A stretch of 9,620 bases of DNA from a miscellaneous Crenarchaeota group-1 archaeon SG8-32-3 (GTDB lineage: Archaea; Thermoproteota; Bathyarchaeia; Bathyarchaeales; Bathycorpusculaceae): assembly GCA_001273335.1 (NCBI GenBank), contig LFWV01000046.1:1-9620 (forward strand), given 5' to 3'. Below, piece by piece: positions 1-6,646 of the stretch (its first letter is position 1; each line of letters starts with the position of its first letter). The notes beneath the pieces are model-generated. The model was not told the origin of the DNA. It ran no database searches and was given only the letters and a program-made list of their open reading frames with translations. The translations under genes and the position numbers were made by a program.

Positions 1-1017
1 CACCCGAAAGTGGTGGAAGCCATATGCAAACAAGCTCAAATCCTCATTTCTTGTCACGCAAGCCTCTACAACAACAAGCGCACAGAGTTTCTGCAGAAGC
101 TTATGAGCATAACCCCGATGGGCCTGAACAAAGCATTTCTCTCAAACAGCGGCGCTGAATCCGTTGAATGTGCCATAAAGCTGGCTCGAAAATTCACTGG
201 CAAACCCGAGATAATCGCGGTCATGGGCGGCTACCACGGAAAAACCATGGGCGCATTGTCCGCGACTTGGGACAAAAAATACCGACGACCATTCCAACCT
301 CTGGTTCCCGAGTTCAAGCACGTTCCACCCGACAACCTCGAAAAGCTAGCTGAAGCTGTAACGGACAAGACTGCCGCCGTGCTTCTTGAGTCAATCCGTG
401 GCGAAGGAGGTATACGCGTTCCCCCCTGCGATTTTCTACCCGGAGTCAGAAAACTTTGCGACGAAAAGAACGTTCTCTTGATCTTGGACGAGGTGCAAAC
501 GAGCTTTGGGCGAACCGGCAAAATGTTCGGTTGCGACCACTGGTGTGTTACTCCAGATGTCATATGCTTGGCTAAACCGTTCGCAGGAGGATTACCCATC
601 GGGATAACCGTAGCTAAAGAAGAAATCATGTCGTCCCTTAAAATTGGGGAGCACTCAACAACTTTCAGCGGTAGTCCTCTGGTTTGCGCAGCCGGTTGCG
701 CCGCCATTGATGTGCTAGTGAAGAATAAGCTTGCAGAAAGAGCCGAGAAAATTGGCGCATACTTCAAAGCGAAACTGGAAGAACTTCAAACCAAACATAA
801 CATTGTTAAGGAGGTTCGTGGGTTAGGCTTAATGCTGGGCATGGAGCTCCGCTACGATGTCCGCAATATCATACTGAAAACCATGGAAAAGGGCGTTCTC
901 GTATTGGACGCAGGCAGAAACATTCTGCGTTTTCTACCGCCCTTAGTCATCGAGAAAGAGCAAATCGACAAAACTTTAATTGTACTCGACGAAGTAATAG
1001 GAGAAGAAGAGAAATGA
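1..1017 (+). CDS. lysJ: LysW-gamma-L-lysine/ornithine aminotransferase (class III, PLP), 5'-truncated
   Basis: Fold-type I PLP aminotransferase of the ArgD/LysJ group. It transfers the amino group of glutamate to the semialdehyde carried on LysW, giving LysW-lysine (and, in bifunctional archaeal versions, LysW-ornithine) in the cytoplasm. The reading frame is open from base 1: 338 codons are visible, starting HPKVVEAI, a motif that lies about 50-60 residues into the family, so the true start is upstream and the GTGs at 10 and 13 are internal. Visible motifs: SNSGAESVECAIKLAR (PLP phosphate site), GGYHGKTMGALSAT, LILDEVQTSFGRTG (Asp at 487-489 contacts the pyridine nitrogen) and LAKPFAGGLPIG (Schiff-base Lys at 574-576). 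Two deviations from the usual family pattern are ESIRGEGG (usual QGEGG) and DEVQTS (usual DEVQTG). The stop overlaps the lysK start in ATGA, so the two are probably translationally coupled. ArgD proper is the alternative; the lysK neighbour favours LysJ. Confidence 0.88.
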   Translation, partial: HPKVVEAICKQAQILISCHASLYNNKRTEFLQKLMSITPMGLNKAFLSNSGAESVECAIKLARKFTGKPEIIAVMGGYHGKTMGALSATWDKKYRRPFQPLVPEFKHVPPDNLEKLAEAVTDKTAAVLLESIRGEGGIRVPPCDFLPGVRKLCDEKNVLLILDEVQTSFGRTGKMFGCDHWCVTPDVICLAKPFAGGLPIGITVAKEEIMSSLKIGEHSTTFSGSPLVCAAGCAAIDVLVKNKLAERAEKIGAYFKAKLEELQTKHNIVKEVRGLGLMLGMELRYDVRNIILKTMEKGVLVLDAGRNILRFLPPLVIEKEQIDKTLIVLDEVIGEEEK

Positions 1018-2153
1018 GCGACCAAGCCGTGCAGCTGCTAACCAACTTGCTGGGGATTTACAGCCCATCAGGCAAAGAGGAGTCAATCGCTGACTTTCTT
1101 GTCGAAAAAATGAAACAGCTAGGTTTCAGCGTGAGAAAAGATGGCATTGGAAACGTGATAGGCGAAATCGGAGACGGTGAACCCACCATTCTTTTGTGTG
1201 GGCATATGGACACCGTTGCTGGGCATTTACCGTTGCGGCTTGAAAAGGATAAAATATACGCGCGTGGTGCAGTGGACGCGAAAGGTCCTTTGGCAGCTAT
1301 GGTCACAGCCGCAGCTAAAGTTGCAGAAGACCCCGAATTCAAAGCGAAAATCATAGTTGCAAGCGTTGTCGAAGAAGAAGCCACAAGCAGAGGAGTCAAG
1401 CACCTGATAAAAGACGGCATCTCAGCCGACTACGCTATATTCGGAGAACCCAGTGGTGTCGGAAACATCACCATCGGCTACAAGGGAAACTTGCACATTA
1501 AAGTAACGTGTAAAACTGAGACAGGTCATTCTTCTACACCGTGGCTTTACGAGAACGCCCTTGAAAAAGGATTTGAGATTTGGGAGCAAATCAAGGGTTC
1601 CCTTCCGCCTGTGGAGACGCAAAAAAGCCCCTTCTATGCAGTGACCGCTTGCATAACTAAAGTAAGCGGAGGCAGCGCAAACTCCGTAATTCCATTTGAA
1701 AGCGAAATACACATAGACCTCAGGGTTCCTCCCCCCCTCACGGCAGCACAAGTTTTCAACGACGCTAAAAAAGTAATTGAACAGTACGAGGTTGCTCACC
1801 CCAAAGTCATGGTGAAAGTGTCCGTGGAGGATTCGAACGAGCCTTTTGAAGTAGACAAAAGCTCGCCTCTCGTGAAAGCCTTATCCTCTTCCATACGAAA
1901 AGTACAGGGTAAGCCAGCGATGCTTCTGCGAAAAACTGGAACCGGTGACATGAACATACTAGGCAGAGCCATGCACGCACCAATAGTTACCTACGGACCT
2001 GGTGACTCGCATCTGGACCACACAAAAGACGAACACATAATCATAAGCGAATACCTAGACGGCATACAGGTTTACAAAGAAACCCTGATAAAACTAACAG
2101 ACCTGCACAAAAACCAGAAAAAAAGAAAAAGTGGTACGTTAGATTTGGTCTAG
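1014..2153 (+). CDS. lysK: LysW-lysine/ornithine hydrolase (M20 metallopeptidase family)
   Basis: A 379-residue cytoplasmic hydrolase of the ArgE/DapE/LysK family. It cleaves the isopeptide bond that holds lysine, or ornithine in bifunctional systems, on the C-terminal Glu of LysW. Metal and catalytic residues are recognisable in order: GHMDTV (His64), GAVDAKGP (Asp88), VVEEEATSRG (Glu120-122, catalytic Glu and metal ligand), FGEPSG (Glu145) and the late SHLDHTKDEH with ligand His336. YKGNLHIKVTCKTETGHSS begins the dimerisation (lid) domain at about residue 156. The start ATG is inside the lysJ stop (ATGA), with GGAG at 1000-1003 as ribosome site, 10 nt away. Length is slightly long for the family because of a basic tail (KNQKKRKSG and a few more residues). 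That tail is encoded by an A-rich stretch that on the other strand looks like the terminator of the minus operon, and the last 15 bp overlap lysC. General ArgE/DapE is the alternative, less likely next to lysJ. Confidence 0.9.
   Translation: MSDQAVQLLTNLLGIYSPSGKEESIADFLVEKMKQLGFSVRKDGIGNVIGEIGDGEPTILLCGHMDTVAGHLPLRLEKDKIYARGAVDAKGPLAAMVTAAAKVAEDPEFKAKIIVASVVEEEATSRGVKHLIKDGISADYAIFGEPSGVGNITIGYKGNLHIKVTCKTETGHSSTPWLYENALEKGFEIWEQIKGSLPPVETQKSPFYAVTACITKVSGGSANSVIPFESEIHIDLRVPPPLTAAQVFNDAKKVIEQYEVAHPKVMVKVSVEDSNEPFEVDKSSPLVKALSSSIRKVQGKPAMLLRKTGTGDMNILGRAMHAPIVTYGPGDSHLDHTKDEHIIISEYLDGIQVYKETLIKLTDLHKNQKKRKSGTLDLV
2111..2131 (-). terminator. oligo-T transcription terminator of the minus-strand lysC operon, inside lysK
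   Basis: Read on the minus strand, this begins about 7 nt after the lysC stop codon and is nearly pure T: CTTTTTCTTTTTTTCTGG. Archaeal RNA polymerase commonly stops at such oligo-T tracts without a hairpin, so this is a natural end for the thrC-hom-lysC transcript. It lies within the lysK coding sequence on the opposite strand, where it encodes the basic tail. The tract is seen directly; its function is inferred. Confidence 0.5.
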
Positions 2154-3548
2154 TTTGAATTCTTCGTGGATGGCGCGTACTACTGCTGCACCGTCTTTTT
2201 CTTTTACTACGAATGAAACGTTGAGTTCTGAGGAGCCTTGGGCTATCATGCGGATGTTTATTCCTTTTTGAGCGACGGTTGTGAATATTCTTGACGCTAC
2301 ACCTAGTGTGCCTTTCATGTTTGCGCCCATGACAGCTATGACACACACATCGTCTTCGCTGGTGATTTCGTTGATTACACCTCTGCCTATCAGGACTATT
2401 CCCAGCGTGCTAAGTGCCCTGCCTAAAAGGTTCCTCCGAATTATTAACGAAATGTTTCCTTCAGAAACTGCCGCCGAAACCATCATTATGTTAATGTTGT
2501 TCTTGCCTATCACATCGAAGACTTTTGAGTAGCTTCCGGGAGCGCCAACCATTGCTGCTCCTCTGATGTTAATCATAGCTACGTCTCTGATTAAAGCTAC
2601 GGCCTTCACGACCTCTGTTGACTTGGTTTCTTCACCATCTGCTATGAGGGTTCCTTGATTTTGAGGGTTGAACACGTTTCTTATTCGCACAGGAATATTC
2701 GCTTCTATTACGGGTTCTAAGGCGCTTGGATGCATTGCTTTCGCGCCGAAAATAGCCATTTCAGAGGCTTCTCCATAAGAGAGTTGAGGCAGCATTTTGG
2801 CTGACTGTACAATCTTCGGGTCTGTAGTCATTATTCCATCTACGTCAGTCCATATCCACACTTCGTCAGAGGATAGAGCAACACTAAGGACTGTGGCTGT
2901 ATAATCTGAGCCTCCGCGTCCTAAGGTTGTGACAACGCCGTCTTGGGTTGCGGCTATGTATCCTGTAACAACTGGCACAATTTTTTTCTCAAGCAGTGAC
3001 TCAAGTCTTCCTTTTACTTGATGTGTAGTGACGTTCATTAGTGGTCTGGCTTCTCCGAAGTTTTCGTCTGTTACTATACCTGCTTCTTTTCCCGTGAAAC
3101 ATTGCGTTTGAAGTTTAATGTCTCGTAGAGCACCCCAAATTATAGGCGCTGCCAATCTTTCTCCGAAGGATAGCACGTAATCTCTCGATTTAGGTGTAAT
3201 CTCACCAACATAGCATATTCCAGTAAGAACTTTTTCAAGCTCACCAACCGTTTTCTTGATTATCAGTTCTACTTCTTTCTGTATGCTCTTGTTATCTATT
3301 GCTTCCATGACAGTTGCAACGTGTTTTTCGATCAGTTTTTCAGTGAACTCTTGAATTTGCTTTTCATCCTTTTTCTTGGCCTGCTCAGCTTCTTCTACGA
3401 GCTGGTTGGTAACCCCTGCCAAAGCTGAAACTACAACAACGACTCGGCGGTCTTTTTTGACGCTGTCCGCTATTATGCTAGCTACTTGACGGATGTTCTC
3501 GCCTGTAGCAACGGAAGTTCCTCCGAACTTCATCACTATTTTCTTCAC
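2139..3548 (-). CDS. lysC: aspartate kinase with two C-terminal ACT domains
   Basis: Phosphorylates aspartate to aspartyl-4-phosphate, the first step towards threonine, methionine and isoleucine. The kinase domain covers about the first 300 residues: KFGGTSVA at the N-terminus (ATP and Asp binding), SFGERLAAPI, TLGRGGSDYTAT, WTDVDGIMTTDP and MHPSALEPV. Two ACT domains follow (about 315-385 and 400-464), with MVSAAVSEGNISLII and MIAQGSSELNVSFVV, the effector-binding pattern of feedback-inhibited aspartokinases. Length (469 aa) matches archaeal monofunctional enzymes. I chose the GTG at 3548 (product begins MKKIVMKFGG) because GGAG (plus-strand 3561-3564) lies 12 nt upstream and family members have only a few residues before KFGG. 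A TTG at 3566 would add six residues but has no ribosome site. It lies just after hom and shares its transcript. Lysine seems to be made by the LysJ/LysK route, so threonine is the likelier inhibitor; this is inference. Confidence 0.93.
   Translation of the reverse strand: MKKIVMKFGGTSVATGENIRQVASIIADSVKKDRRVVVVVSALAGVTNQLVEEAEQAKKKDEKQIQEFTEKLIEKHVATVMEAIDNKSIQKEVELIIKKTVGELEKVLTGICYVGEITPKSRDYVLSFGERLAAPIIWGALRDIKLQTQCFTGKEAGIVTDENFGEARPLMNVTTHQVKGRLESLLEKKIVPVVTGYIAATQDGVVTTLGRGGSDYTATVLSVALSSDEVWIWTDVDGIMTTDPKIVQSAKMLPQLSYGEASEMAIFGAKAMHPSALEPVIEANIPVRIRNVFNPQNQGTLIADGEETKSTEVVKAVALIRDVAMINIRGAAMVGAPGSYSKVFDVIGKNNINIMMVSAAVSEGNISLIIRRNLLGRALSTLGIVLIGRGVINEITSEDDVCVIAVMGANMKGTLGVASRIFTTVAQKGINIRMIAQGSSELNVSFVVKEKDGAAVVRAIHEEFKLDQI
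2194..2205 (+). terminator. oligo-T transcription terminator candidate for lysJ-lysK, inside lysC
   Basis: Plus-strand TCTTTTTCTTTT lies about 40 nt downstream of the lysK stop and is the first strong T tract there. It is antisense to the lysC codons for KEKD in the second ACT domain. Oligo-T tracts are standard archaeal terminators, so it may end the lysJ-lysK transcript. This is weaker than the minus-strand counterpart because Lys/Glu-rich codons on the other strand could produce it by chance. Confidence 0.35.
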
Positions 3549-3569
3549 TCTTTTTTCACACTCCAAGTG

Positions 3570-4598
3570 TTACGTGAAAACTTTGCTTGCTAGCTTATGT
3601 CTTATGTCCAGCAAGTCTCTTAAAACTGCACTGGCAGTTTCCATGCCGCCTGCGCCCCTGCCGACGAGGGTTTGTTCACCCGCAAATTCGGTAAAGAAAG
3701 TTACCGCATTTAGGACTCCGCTGACGCACAAGGCGTTGTTTTTCGGTATCTCCGTCGGCTTTACGGTTGCTCCTTCCCCGTTTATTGAACCTATGAGTTT
3801 GATAGTATTGCCTCTCTTTGAAGCTTTGTCAAGGGCTTGCAAAGATACATTGCGGATGCCCGTTCTAGATACGTCTTTTAACGTTATTTTCTTGTTAAGT
3901 ATCCAGTTCGCCAGAATGACTACTTTGCAGGCGGTATCAAAGCCGTCAATATCCATAGATGGCTCTCTCTCAGCGTAACCCAGATTCTGCGCGTTCTTCA
4001 GTGCTTTTTGGAAGGCCACACGGTTCTGCGACATCTCCGTTAGTATGTAGTTGGTTGTGCCGTTCAGTATGCCTTTTATGGCTAGGATTTTGTCTCCTGC
4101 GAGGCATCGTTTGGCGAACTCTAGCATGGGGGTGCCGCCGCCGACTGTTCCGCTGAACCGCAGATAAACATTGTTGTAATCAGCCAGTTCTGTAAGGGCT
4201 GGCATAGCTAAAGCTAATGGTCCTTTGTTGGTTGTCACAATGTGTTTCCCTGTTTTAAACGCCCTAGTAATGTGGGACAAGGCGGGTTCTGCGTCTTTGA
4301 TGTTGACAGGCGTGACTTCAACAACCACTTCTGCTTCAACCGAATCAATAACTTCTAACGCGGACATTCCTGGGTGCCCAAAATCGGGATCTGCTGATAT
4401 TGGATAACCTCTTTGCTTAATCGCTTCCAGCTTTTCTGGCTTGAAACCTCTTGGATTTACAACCGTGCCGTCTATATCGGCTATTGCAACGACTTTTGGG
4501 TTAAACCCGTAACCCTTCACTTTTTCCGCATATCTGCGAGCAAGTATGGTGGCTACGCCCTTACCGACTACTCCAAAGCCAACCAATATGATCCTCAT
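3570..4598 (-). CDS. hom: homoserine dehydrogenase, monofunctional, no ACT domain
   Basis: Reduces aspartate-4-semialdehyde to homoserine with NAD(P)H, the branch point leading to threonine and methionine. The 342-residue protein starts with a Rossmann fold (RIILVGFGVVGKGV, GxGxxG type). It continues with VVVEVTPVNI, HIVTTNKGPLA (Lys125, a conserved catalytic-site lysine), FSGTVGGGTPM, ILNGTTNYILTEM, and EPSMDIDGFDTACK (catalytic acid region, Lys225). GRGAGGMETASAVLRDL closes the nucleotide-binding part. The C-terminal ACT domain found in many bacterial enzymes is missing, as is common in short archaeal forms, so feedback control would fall on aspartate kinase or on a separate ACT protein. 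The ATG is preceded by GGTGA at 7 nt spacing; that ribosome site contains the TGA stop of thrC, so translation is probably coupled. The lysC coding region begins about 20 nt after the hom stop. Confidence 0.94.
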   Translation of the reverse strand: MRIILVGFGVVGKGVATILARRYAEKVKGYGFNPKVVAIADIDGTVVNPRGFKPEKLEAIKQRGYPISADPDFGHPGMSALEVIDSVEAEVVVEVTPVNIKDAEPALSHITRAFKTGKHIVTTNKGPLALAMPALTELADYNNVYLRFSGTVGGGTPMLEFAKRCLAGDKILAIKGILNGTTNYILTEMSQNRVAFQKALKNAQNLGYAEREPSMDIDGFDTACKVVILANWILNKKITLKDVSRTGIRNVSLQALDKASKRGNTIKLIGSINGEGATVKPTEIPKNNALCVSGVLNAVTFFTEFAGEQTLVGRGAGGMETASAVLRDLLDIRHKLASKVFT

Positions 4599-4605
4599 TT
4601 CGCTT

Positions 4606-5859
4606 TCACCGAGCCACGACTGCTACTTGTTCCTTCAAGCCTAAAACTTCTTCTATCGCTGAAATTTCCGCGTCAACCTCCACAGGCTTTTCACTCATAT
4701 TAACCGCCGTGTCAGGGTCTTTAAGCCCGTGCCCAGTGGTAACGCAAACAATGCGCTCATCCCTGTCTATCACTCCGTTTTCAACCAGCTTTATCAAACC
4801 CGCAATTGCTGAAGCACTCGCGGGCTCAACGAATAATCCCTCCACTCTCGCCAGCAACTTTTGTGCGTTTAGTATCTCCTCGTCAGTCACTGTCTCAGCT
4901 GTTCCACCCGACTTGCGAATTGCTTTCAATGCTTTCTTCCAGCTCACGGGCGCGCCGATTCTGATGGCGGTGGCAACTGTTTCGGGCGCTGTAACAGGCA
5001 CGATGGTGTCGTTTCCATTTTTAATCGCCTGCGCTATCGGGGCTGAACCAGCCGCTTGTATACCCGTCATCTTGGGAAGCGCTTTTATGAGGTCGAGCTC
5101 GTGAAACTCGCTGAACCCTTTCCATATGGCGCTTATGTTCCCAGCGTTCCCAACTGGCACTACAATCCTGTCCGGCGCTTCCTGACACAGCTGGTCACAG
5201 ATTTCGTAGCCCAGCGACTTCTGCCCCTCAATTCTGAACGGATTAATAGAATTAAGAAGGTAAACGCTTCGGTGTTTCTCCGATAGCTTCAGCACGAAAT
5301 CCAATGATTCGTCAAAGTTACCTCGTACCTGAATGACTTTCGCTCCGTAAATCATGGCTTGCGACAATTTGCCGTACGCAATTTTCCCTGAGGGTATGAG
5401 CACGGAGCACTGCAAACCCGCCTTGGCAGCGTATGCAGCTAAAGAAGCTGAAGTATTGCCTGTAGACGCACAGATAACGGACTTCATTCCGAGCTCTACG
5501 GCTTTCGTAACTCCAACAGTCATGCCCCTGTCCTTGAACGAGCCCGTGGGGTTTTCACCCTCATTCTTGACGTAAAGCTCACTTAGACCCAAATATTTTG
5601 CCAAACGCTCACACAAATGGAACCCTGTGCCGCCTTCGTTTAAAGAAACTATTTTCGTGGCGTCACTTACGGGCATGAAGTGTCTGTAGCGCCAAACCGA
5701 AAGCGGCGTGCTCCACCACTCCTTGTCTCTGACCGCTTCCGCTAGTTCACCTTGTTCGTACTTTATTTCAAGTATGTCTCCGCATTTCTTGCAGAAGTAC
5801 ACAATCTCGTCTATACCGTATTCGCTTCCACAGTTGATGCATTTTTGATACGCCATCAT
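4606..5859 (-). CDS. thrC: threonine synthase with N-terminal zinc ribbon
   Basis: PLP-dependent fold-type II enzyme that converts O-phosphohomoserine to threonine. At 417 residues it fits the shorter archaeal/Thermus-type class. The N-terminus has a zinc-ribbon-like pair of CxxC motifs (Cys7/Cys10 and Cys23/Cys26). NEGENPTGSFKDRGM carries the Schiff-base lysine (Lys109), followed by CASTGNTSASLAAYAA (phosphohomoserine and PLP contacts), VPVGNAGNISA (glycine-rich phosphate loop), EPASASAIAG and VTTGHGLKDPD. Two ATGs are adjacent (5859 and 5856); GGAG (plus-strand 5865-5868) is 5 nt from the first and 8 nt from the second, so either could be used. It is first in the tight thrC-hom-lysC set, with 7 nt to hom and a TATA-like promoter upstream. 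Homoserine kinase, which makes its substrate, is not in the window. Confidence 0.94.
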   Translation of the reverse strand: MMAYQKCINCGSEYGIDEIVYFCKKCGDILEIKYEQGELAEAVRDKEWWSTPLSVWRYRHFMPVSDATKIVSLNEGGTGFHLCERLAKYLGLSELYVKNEGENPTGSFKDRGMTVGVTKAVELGMKSVICASTGNTSASLAAYAAKAGLQCSVLIPSGKIAYGKLSQAMIYGAKVIQVRGNFDESLDFVLKLSEKHRSVYLLNSINPFRIEGQKSLGYEICDQLCQEAPDRIVVPVGNAGNISAIWKGFSEFHELDLIKALPKMTGIQAAGSAPIAQAIKNGNDTIVPVTAPETVATAIRIGAPVSWKKALKAIRKSGGTAETVTDEEILNAQKLLARVEGLFVEPASASAIAGLIKLVENGVIDRDERIVCVTTGHGLKDPDTAVNMSEKPVEVDAEISAIEEVLGLKEQVAVVAR

Positions 5860-5873
5860 TTCAACTCCATTAA

Positions 5874-5885
5874 GCTAAATTTTGC
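5874..5885. promoter_or_regulatory. imperfect palindrome in the thrC leader
   Basis: GCTAAATTTTGC matches its own reverse complement at 10 of 12 positions (GC-n-AAATTT-n-GC). It lies just upstream of the thrC ribosome site. It could be an operator half or simply AT-rich sequence; there is no direct evidence of function. Confidence 0.2.
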
Positions 5886-5907
5886 CTGATGCTGCAGCGT
5901 TGGCTTT

Positions 5908-5919
5908 CTGCTTAATCAG
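5908..5919. promoter_or_regulatory. imperfect palindrome at the expected thrC transcription start
   Basis: CTGCTTAATCAG is a 10 of 12 match to its reverse complement. It is centred roughly 30 nt downstream of the TATA-like box at 5941-5953 in minus-strand direction, close to where transcription should begin (about 5920). A repressor bound here would block initiation. Position and symmetry are seen; operator function is inferred. Confidence 0.3.
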
Positions 5920-5940
5920 CAAACAGTATCGGCTTGTAAG

Positions 5941-5953
5941 TATTAATAATATT
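5941..5953 (-). promoter_or_regulatory. TATA-like box of the thrC-hom-lysC operon
   Basis: On the minus strand this reads AATATTATTAATA and follows a purine-rich stretch with an A7 run (plus-strand T7 at 5959-5965) that could hold the BRE. The inferred start near 5920 gives a leader of about 60 nt with a good Shine-Dalgarno. A 7-bp inverted repeat, GGCTTGT (5931-5937) and ACAAGCC (5982-5988), brackets the box. The gene upstream has no clear oligo-T terminator, so read-through from it is also possible. Confidence 0.45.
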
Positions 5954-5996
5954 GCTGCTTTTTTTGCAAGCTGAGTTCTAAACAAGCCATTGCGTC

Positions 5997-6575
5997 TCAG
6001 CCTACTAGGTTGGATAAAACTTCGTAAGCTTTGAGGCTGTCCTTTTTCTCCACTACAATAATTGTTTCAGTCCAGCAGGAAATGAACTCTATGATGTTCA
6101 CGTTCTGCTCCGCCAGCAACGTCGTTAAAAAGGCAACTACTCCTGGCGTGGCTTCCAGTTCTTCCGGCGAATGCACCACTATCATCGTGCAGTTATCATG
6201 CTTGACTAGTGCACTAGTTCTTTCAGGCATGTCGCTTCTATCCAGCAGATAAACAACTTTGCCGAGCAAATCCACTTTCATTCCAGTTTTGGTGTTTATC
6301 TCCTTGGTTGTTATGATAACGGATTTTCTGTCGTAAACTGCCATGGCGCTCCGCTTCAGGACTTGCAGGACTTTTTCCTCTCTTTTCTGCTTGTGCTTTT
6401 GCAGTTCTTCTGAAAAACGGCGTAAAGCAGCTTTTACAGCACTCATGTTCTCTATTTGCAGTTCTTCCTGAATCTGTCTGGATAACTCGCTGAGGTTAAC
6501 TATGCCTTTTTCCAAGGCTTCCAGCAGGTACGGCTTGTTTTGCAGGTGGCTTCTTACGTTTTGAGCTATCGTCAT
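5997..6575 (-). CDS. ACT-domain predicted regulator of amino-acid metabolism (COG2150-like)
   Basis: A small cytoplasmic protein of 192 residues from the ATG at 6575. The N-terminal third (LEALEKGIVNLSELSRQI through AVKAALRRFSEEL) looks like a helical, possibly winged-helix module. A basic helical linker (KHKQKREEKVLQVLKR) follows, then a strand-rich middle part, and finally an ACT domain: TPGVVAFLTTLLAEQNVNI followed by a short strand WTETIIVVEKKD. ACT domains bind amino acids, and archaeal proteins of this layout are annotated only as predicted regulators; no biochemical role is established to my knowledge. A TTG at 6593 would add six residues, but the TATA-like box at 6606-6615 puts the transcript start near 6585, downstream of that TTG, which favours the ATG. 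It lies upstream of thrC in the same direction and divergent from argG. I infer a ligand-sensing role in threonine or arginine control; this is not shown. Confidence 0.75.
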   Translation of the reverse strand: MTIAQNVRSHLQNKPYLLEALEKGIVNLSELSRQIQEELQIENMSAVKAALRRFSEELQKHKQKREEKVLQVLKRSAMAVYDRKSVIITTKEINTKTGMKVDLLGKVVYLLDRSDMPERTSALVKHDNCTMIVVHSPEELEATPGVVAFLTTLLAEQNVNIIEFISCWTETIIVVEKKDSLKAYEVLSNLVG

Positions 6576-6605
6576 GGTGTTATCATGTAACAAAAAAGTC
6601 GCAAC

Positions 6606-6615
6606 GTTTAAAAAT
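6606..6615 (-). promoter_or_regulatory. TATA-like box of the ACT-domain gene
   Basis: On the minus strand the sequence reads ATTTTTAAAC after a G-rich stretch. It sits about 35 nt before the ATG at 6575, predicting a start near 6585 and a very short leader with no clear Shine-Dalgarno, as in many archaeal first genes. The plus-strand reading TTTAAAAAT is also TATA-like, so a second role towards argG cannot be excluded. Confidence 0.4.
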
Positions 6616-6632
6616 CCCTCCCCTGAGGTAAT

Positions 6633-6646
6633 GGAAATAAATTTCC
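6633..6646. promoter_or_regulatory. 14-bp palindrome over the argG TATA-like element
   Basis: GGAAATAAATTTCC has perfect 6-bp arms (GGAAAT / ATTTCC) around a 2-bp AA spacer. Its AT-rich centre doubles as the best TATA-like element for argG, giving a predicted start near 6665. Short, AT-centred palindromes are typical of Lrp/AsnC-family operators in archaea, but many regulators use similar sites. Symmetry is seen; binding is inferred. Confidence 0.4.

Noticed and set aside
231..767. Long minus-strand reading frame opposite lysJ
   Set aside because: It lies wholly antisense to a well-conserved aminotransferase, its product is low-complexity Ser/Pro/Thr-rich without family motifs, and it has no ribosome site.
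3493..3978. Plus-strand reading frame across lysC and hom
   Set aside because: It is a shadow of two strongly supported minus-strand genes; the product resembles no family.
4709..5104. Plus-strand reading frame inside thrC
   Set aside because: Antisense to conserved threonine synthase motifs, with Ser/Ala-rich shadow composition.
5959..5965. Plus-strand T7 run as a terminator
   Set aside because: No plus-strand gene lies upstream within several kilobases (lysK ended near 2153), so it more likely serves as an A-rich promoter-upstream stretch for thrC on the minus strand.
5860..5996. A tRNA, small RNA or riboswitch in the largest intergenic gap
   Set aside because: No cloverleaf, CCA end or known riboswitch core is visible; only short palindromes and a promoter can be supported.
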